Source: Thunnus maccoyii (lineage: Eukaryota; Chordata; Actinopteri; Scombriformes; Scombridae). From it: a stretch of 64,000 nucleotides of DNA. The translations under genes were made by a program, and so were the position numbers. The notes below the pieces were generated by a model, which was not told the origin of the DNA, did no database searches, and saw nothing but the letters and a program-made list of their open reading frames with translations. The stretch is from contig NC_056550.1 of assembly GCF_910596095.1 (NCBI RefSeq), forward strand, positions 11,344,501-11,408,500, given 5' to 3'. This document shows, in pieces, positions 58,108 to 64,000 of the stretch (within the stretch, counting starts at the first letter, position 1; each line of letters starts with the position of its first letter).

Positions 58108-58180
58108 AAAAACAGAACCAGATCAGTCAGGGATAGTTTGTGAACCAGGTATCACGCTCTCCAGAAGTACTGAAATCAAC
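58108..58180 (+). repeat. 75-bp dispersed repeat, intergenic copy
   Basis: Matches 54961-55035. It is flanked by two partial copies of GTCCCAAGGACGAAGAGGC (58084 and about 58206), so it seems to be part of a larger repeat. Confidence 0.8.
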
Positions 58181-60716
58181 ACTGAACTTATTTGGTTGGG
58201 TTGGGTCCCAGGGACGAAGAGGCGCCAGAGTGAAACCCAGGTGGATCAGGACAACTGGGCCAAGCCAGGTTTTTATTTTTAGATAAAAACTTGGATCAAA
58301 TGTCAAATGTGTTGGTAAAATGTCGGAGGCAAATAAGAAGTGACACTGAATTTCTTAAAGGAGACATTACAAATTTACAAATGGAAGGAGGTTTTTCATG
58401 TCTGCAGTACATTTTGCAGGCAGCCATATACACACAGAAAGGGCTGTGTCTGGTAATCAAACCCATTACAGTTAGGCTCTGTGCTTACCACTGAGCCTGG
58501 CCGGAATAAACAACCATTTATGAGTGACAATACCCTGGCATCTGTCTTTTGCATTTACTGGCTTTTGAACCTTTCTGATGAGCAACACACTCAGTAACAT
58601 GACTGTCTACAAATTATTTCATGTATGCAAAGTACAGAATATAGTATAAATGTTCTCAACCTTAAAATACTCTTCTGCACCTCCTTGTCTTACTGATATA
58701 CGGAAATCTATGACTGCAGTACAGCAGTATAGCTTGCTGCTTTGAACAGACTATAGTTCAAGGCCACTCAGAAAAACATACTCAATTTAGTAAATGATTA
58801 CAGATGAAAACATCCTTTATACAGTAGTCTGTGGAAATGTTTGGGCCTGCATCAAGGTGGTGAAAAGAGTGCACACAGCATAGACGCCACACAACTTTCC
58901 AGTGTAAAACAAACAAAATAAACAAATATTTGTGTTCGATGCAGTTTAGTCCAAATGAAACATAGTTCAATTTCAATCCTTTAATTTGTCCATGAAAAAA
59001 AAACAAGAAAAATTTCTAGAATTTTCATTGGTTTAGTGGCACCTCATAGCATCTCAAGTGTTACACAAACATTTGATGATTCTGGAGACATAAAGACGGC
59101 TACTATTACACATACTGTAAGACAGTAAATCCAGTGTACGACGTATAATGATCAATTTAAAGACACAGATTTTAAGAGGAGAAATGCACAAATTAACTCA
59201 AGAGTTAAAAATGATTTGCAATTTCAAGTAAAAAGGAAAACACAGTATCAGCCACTTTCAAAGAAACTCAGTGCAAATTTAGAGAGTAGACACCTTCTGG
59301 TTCATATAAGCTAATTGTCTGTATATAAGCTGATATAGCCACCAGAGCTGAAAGTATATCTGTATGGGTGTGAATTTTCAGATTACGCCACAAAATGTTC
59401 TTGTTAAAAGATTGAACTGTAGAAATAGATGGAAAAAACTCTGCACACATACCTGCCAAAGAGCAAATAAAAATACCTCATAGGGCTTATAAGATTAGTG
59501 GTACTTCATAGAACTGCTGTGGAGCTAATTCAATGAACTGTTTCTTGTACAAGGTTTCAACTTTATAAACCCAAGTACAGCCACATTCTCCCTCCTTTCC
59601 CATAAGTGCCTAGTAGACGTCCCCTCTAGCTTTATAGCATAAACAACACTTCACATCTTGTGAATCTCTTACTTTTAATTCAGTGCAAAGACAAACATGA
59701 TTTAATGCAAAGTAAGAAACATGGGATTATGCAGCTTTCTCTCAATACTATAACTAAATTAAGCTAATTATGCAGCTTGGTTGTCTGTTGTTGATTGCCT
59801 TTTGATGACGGAAACGTCTGTGTGTTACTGTTTGTATCAGGAATCTTAACAGATACAAGCCATTTAAGGCGTAATTCTGCATCCCTGTTTCATCGCAAAG
59901 TATGGCCGGCCAGTGAGATGACACGTAACAATGTGAACATTTGGACAGGCAGGCTGTTGAGTGTGAGATGGCCTTTGCTTCCACCATCTGTTACCACTTC
60001 AAAACATGTTTGTCCTCTAGCTTCAGCCCGTTTATGCTCAGTGTCACTGCATGGCTGGCCTGTGAGGGGATCTTCATATTCTATTCACATGTAAAGATCA
60101 AAGTCAGTCTGCGCTATTTCATTCTGATTACCCCCCTTATCACACTTAAATTAATGTGGTATGTGTTATGTTCAGCAGCTCATTGTGTTTGTTCTTAACA
60201 CGATCACACTGAGTTAATGGGATCCTTGTTAACACTGAATACATTAGCATAATTTGATCCAATAGAAATAATGTGGTTAGCTTCGTCTTTTAATGAAGTG
60301 CTCCATTGAGCAGCATTGGTCTCAGGTTAAGCTTCTTCCAAGTAGTGAGTCAAAAGTTTTTGTTTTTTAATGGAAATGAATATTTTTTTTCTCTTCTTCA
60401 ACATAAGTCAAACAGTAGTTCTAAAATAGTTGGAAAAACTTTGATTTCACACCTTTTTTCTTCTTGCAACAGCTCAACATGCTAGTTTCATTCATTTCAC
60501 AAGATCAACTATATCTATCTTAAACTTCAAAGCCATAATGTTGCTGTACAGTGTATAATGGACATACATAACCATGTCAAAGTAATGAGATGCATATTAG
60601 CATCACTGTGATTATTATGTTGAAATTAGTGAGGGAGGATTCATGTAAGACATCAGAGCAACAGCACTCTAATGTTTCCTTCATCGTTATGCCAGAATAA
60701 AGTCTTTCGCCTTTGG

Positions 60717-63154
60717 TTACCAGTGAGCTTTCCTCTCTTTGGCAACCAGCTCCAGGAAATGGGAATGATTCGCATAGAGGGGGAAGGACGAGTCAACATC
60801 AACCCACTGGACTTGTCCTGCGTCATCGCCAGCTTGCAACGGCAGCTCACTCACGCTGTCGCCTGCAGTAACAACAAAGATCTCTCATTACCAAAAACTT
60901 GCATCTTCATTTTTGATTTGTAACCATAATAATTTATTTAAAAACAGTCTGCAAGTTGCTGGAGATGTTGTGGAATTAGTAATTTTTTTAAGTATAAGAA
61001 TACATTTGAATAGTGACAATTAGAAAAAAAAAAGAGGAAAAATAAAACATTCTTCCCAGTTATTGATACCTGTGTCATCATGGAAGTTGACAGCGATTGT
61101 CTCCATCCAAGCATTGTCAGTGTTTCTAGGATCATCCACGTAGCCTTTATAGACCTGAAGGAGAAAAAAACACAGACACTCATTTCACCTCACGTACAAG
61201 CTCACTGTATATTCTATTAGTTTTCCTCATTCCTCACTCATTGACTAAAATGTCACAGTTTGCAGTTGCAGACCTGAAACCCTGATGATTGGAAGAGTTT
61301 GGTGATGCGTTCATGGATTTTTGCTCTCTCTGATGGCGAGACTGCCAGCGAGTTCAAGGCTTCTTCCGAAAACTCCCGCTGCAGTGTGAGAGAAACCTGC
61401 TCTCCTGGATCCACCATCCCCTACAAAACAGGCATATACGCTTGCATGTGAATTTACTTTTGTTGAATAGCTGTGAGGATATCTTGATAGGCACAATGAA
61501 AAGCAAAGGAGCAAATGACACAATGTAAAAGTGAGTGCAAAACAACAGAACACATGCATAAAAATTTGAACAACAAATGTAAAAGCCACCAACCCCAGGA
61601 ATGGCCCACTCCCCGCAGTCTTTCCTCTTGATGGACACAAACTGCAGGATAGGCTGTTTGGAGACTGAGTGATTTATCTTTGCTCCTTTAGCATCTATTT
61701 TCCATCTGGCAGACAACAACGTACATCAGGCCATCAGGCATTTATAAAAAATTAAAGCTCCAAAGTGCCCTAAGTGTTAATGTTTTTCCTCTTTTGAATG
61801 AGTCTTCAGTTAATAACTCAGCCGAGAAATTAACTGTGGTTAGCAAATATCTGGATAAAACCCATATGTAAAGTAAAGGAAAGTTACCTGCTGACAATGG
61901 GATCTGCTGCATGATTGGGTCCCCATCGTCCCAGCAAACCTCTACCAGTCAGCCCCGTGCGTCCATGAGGATTTCTGGATGAGTAAAAGATGAATTGGCT
62001 AATCATGTCAAATTCATTTATAAGCTGTTTTGAGAGCATCTGTATACAAAAACTTGAAAACTCTAAATGAACATAAGAAATACTGTTACAAACACAAGTT
62101 CTTCGGTAAAGGGCACATAGAGCACTTGTTTTTTACTCTAGCCAGCCATCTTGACATCATGTGTATCAGTATTAAAGCCTCAGTAAGAAATGTGTTCGAA
62201 ATTAACATTTAATGAAATGTTCCAGTAATGTGAGAGAGTTGCTAATGATACAGACCTCATTGGGAATCAACATCCCAGAAAGCACTTACTGCTGGTCGTA
62301 AAAGTAAGGTGGGGTTTGCAAACAAATTAGTCGAGTTGATACCACGTGTTACTGTCTAGTTTCTATCTATCTTTGAGTAAAACCAATCCAAATGACAGTG
62401 ACTGAATGACTAACTAATATCCCCCAAGGGAAACACCTTGTGAGAGAACCATTTCTCTTGGTATTCAATAACTTACAGCGGCTTTCCATTTTCCACTTTG
62501 TAACTGCCCTCAAAGCTTGTTCTGTCTACAGAACCATCCACAGTGTTGAACTTTGGAGAGAAAGAGCTGCAAAACAAGGAAAAGTCTTTAAACTGACATG
62601 AATAACCTCCAGCTGATTTGTGAAAACATACAGTACACACAACATAACATTTGACACAGCTATACAAGGTTAAATCTGAAAATGTCTCACAACAGCCAAG
62701 AAAATAACAAATATTTTGGACTCGATAATAGTTGACTGACCTTTAACTGGCTCAACATACAACGTACAGTATGTGTTACTCACCCAATATCAGGATCTGC
62801 CCATTCTGGCTTCTTTGCCACTGAGGGGCTGGTGTAGCTGACTGGATCGTAGTCCGGCCAGTCCTGACTCCAGTCCACCTTTTCATCAGGCACAGGGAAG
62901 CGTTTGATTTCGGACCCTGGATACTGGGCACATCTTGACTTCACATGAGGCGCTGCTGAGAATGGCATTGCACTGACACTGGTCATGTAGAGTTTACAGC
63001 AACTGGTACTGACGGGTCTAATGGTTTGACTGGTTCTGAATGGATGACCAGATGGGCAGGAGATGGCAGGCCTGCAGTGAGAGAAAAACAACAAATTATG
63101 GTAAAACCATCACCCTCAAGTGAAGTGTGAAGTGTTCGTGCCTAAATCTATAAA

Positions 63155-63224
<70 letters not shown>

Positions 63225-63773
63225 TAATTAATTTATTATACGATAAACTGACAACATATATATTCATAAGGAAACCCAGCACTTTACTGTTTGCCATTAG
63301 AGCAGTAGAATCATGTCATGACAACAGAATAACTGTTATATTAGCTAACCCTGAATGATTATTTATGTTTGACATCACATCTCATATTAACATGACTGAT
63401 GAATGGAAATAAAGTATATGATTCTTCATAATAAGCCACGTCAATGTACTGTCCTGACATCAAAAACAGTTAGCTGATGGTAATAACTACTGTAATACCG
63501 ACTTAAATCATATCGCCTGGCTCTGCCCATAACATCTGTGATTTAGGACATTGACAGAAGTAGCTGCTCCAGCTCTTAACCATCTCTACTGTCGATTAAA
63601 TGTTAGCTCAAAGCGGAAACTGTCCAAATATCAGTAGCTTTTAGTTAAATCTGCATGAATATTATACTTCCATACCTAACTCCGGAGCTGCAGACGGTGT
63701 ACGGAAGTCCGAAGAGGGTGAGCGCTAGACGAAACCCGCCTATCCAGTGTTGTCTTGGCATGAAATGTACCAT
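60717..63773 (-). CDS. nudt9: Mitochondrial ADP-ribose pyrophosphatase NUDT9
   Basis: Nudix hydrolase that splits ADP-ribose to AMP and ribose 5-phosphate, in mitochondria. Eight exons join in phase: 63773-63676, 63071-62784, 62566-62477, 61974-61888, 61705-61594, 61420-61274, 61154-61070, 60862-60717, for 350 aa, the length I recall for human NUDT9. The Nudix box is residues 226-248, GMVDPGE then REFSEE (human REFGEE), so the catalytic glutamates are present, unlike the degenerate box in TRPM2. Other matches are [64 protein letters not shown] and the end KERKAHW. The N-terminus is Arg- and Ser-rich with few acidic residues, fitting mitochondrial import. I chose the ATG at 63773; one at 63761 would remove four residues. 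Donors at 61593 (GTTGGT) and 61273 (GTCTGC) are weak. Confidence 0.97.
63156..63221. repeat. (AT)n microsatellite
   Basis: Long AT tract in nudt9 intron 1, about 85 bases beyond exon 2. Self-complementary, so liable to form a cruciform and to be misassembled. Confidence 0.95.
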
Positions 63774-64000
63774 TGAGTCAAATAATCAATATTGCGGCAT
63801 GCACAACATGCAACACACAGTAACCAGGAAGTGAGTGCACCACCCGACGTGGTGACGTTGTTGTTGTTTTTTTAAAAATGCTACTACCAATGAAGAGTCA
63901 TATGTAATCAATAAGTGCATACTGCATATCACAGAAACAACTTTATTTCAGTGCTAATTTTTTAAAAAAAATTTATTTTCTGAAAATGAGAACTAAAATT
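63774..64000. other. 5' flank of nudt9
   Basis: Holds the presumed promoter. No TATA box is evident upstream of 63773 on the minus strand, and no other gene is seen to the window edge. Confidence 0.4.

Larger units (their letters stand above)
57465..60716. other. Gap between the GTPase gene and nudt9
   Basis: It contains a (TG)n tract at 57949-57987, an A-rich run near 58028, the repeat at 58108-58180 and otherwise AT-rich sequence. The nudt9 3' UTR must start at 60716 going down; no AATAAA is clear on the minus strand, and ATTAAA candidates lie near 60370 and 60290. Confidence 0.5.

Noticed and set aside
59795-60198. Overlapping frames of 99 and 85 codons
   Set aside because: No acceptor, donor, domain or composition signal; they lie in AT-rich intergenic DNA.

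Overview
This 64 kb window is nuclear DNA from a teleost fish, probably a spiny-rayed (percomorph) species. Genes are intron-rich with GT-AG splice sites, the gaps hold many (TG/CA)n tracts, and several dispersed repeats are of types familiar from fish genomes. I rebuilt gene models by hand from splice sites and reading phase. Four genes are complete and a fifth is seen only at its 3' end.

Layout. (1) 680-2840, plus: last three exons of a gene I cannot name from sequence, with a possible alternative last exon at 5559-5741; the locus order suggests SH2B1, but that is inference. (2) 4.2-17.6 kb: a large gap with at least six mobile-element copies, microsatellites and two candidate muscle regulatory clusters. 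(3) 17923-38897, plus: atp2a1, the fast-twitch SERCA1 calcium pump, in 24 exons; it encodes 996 aa, or 994 aa if a 45-nt alternative exon at 37661-37705 is included. A CCAAT/TATA promoter lies at 17568-17630. (4) 40740-47763, minus: rabep2, 12 exons including a 12-nt microexon, 472 aa, convergent with atp2a1. (5) 51299-57464, minus: a 12-exon gene for a 451-aa dynamin/EHD-like GTPase with a C-terminal two-helix membrane hairpin; I do not recognise a characterised relative, and it is the best candidate here for something undescribed. (6) 60717-63773, minus: nudt9, mitochondrial ADP-ribose pyrophosphatase, 8 exons, 350 aa.

The atp2a1-rabep2 convergent pair matches the human 16p11.2 order ATP2A1-RABEP2. 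The genes are not an operon and share no single pathway: calcium uptake into the sarcoplasmic reticulum, Rab5-linked endosome fusion, a membrane-anchored GTPase of unknown role, and ADP-ribose hydrolysis.

Mobile elements include a five-copy palindromic MITE family (four copies in atp2a1 introns), a TTAA-ended MITE with perfect 16-bp terminal repeats, foldback elements, fish tracts ending in GGGCTGCAAC, and two decayed non-LTR retrotransposon fragments, one still showing a reverse-transcriptase FADD motif on the minus strand. No tRNA, rRNA or CRISPR array was seen.
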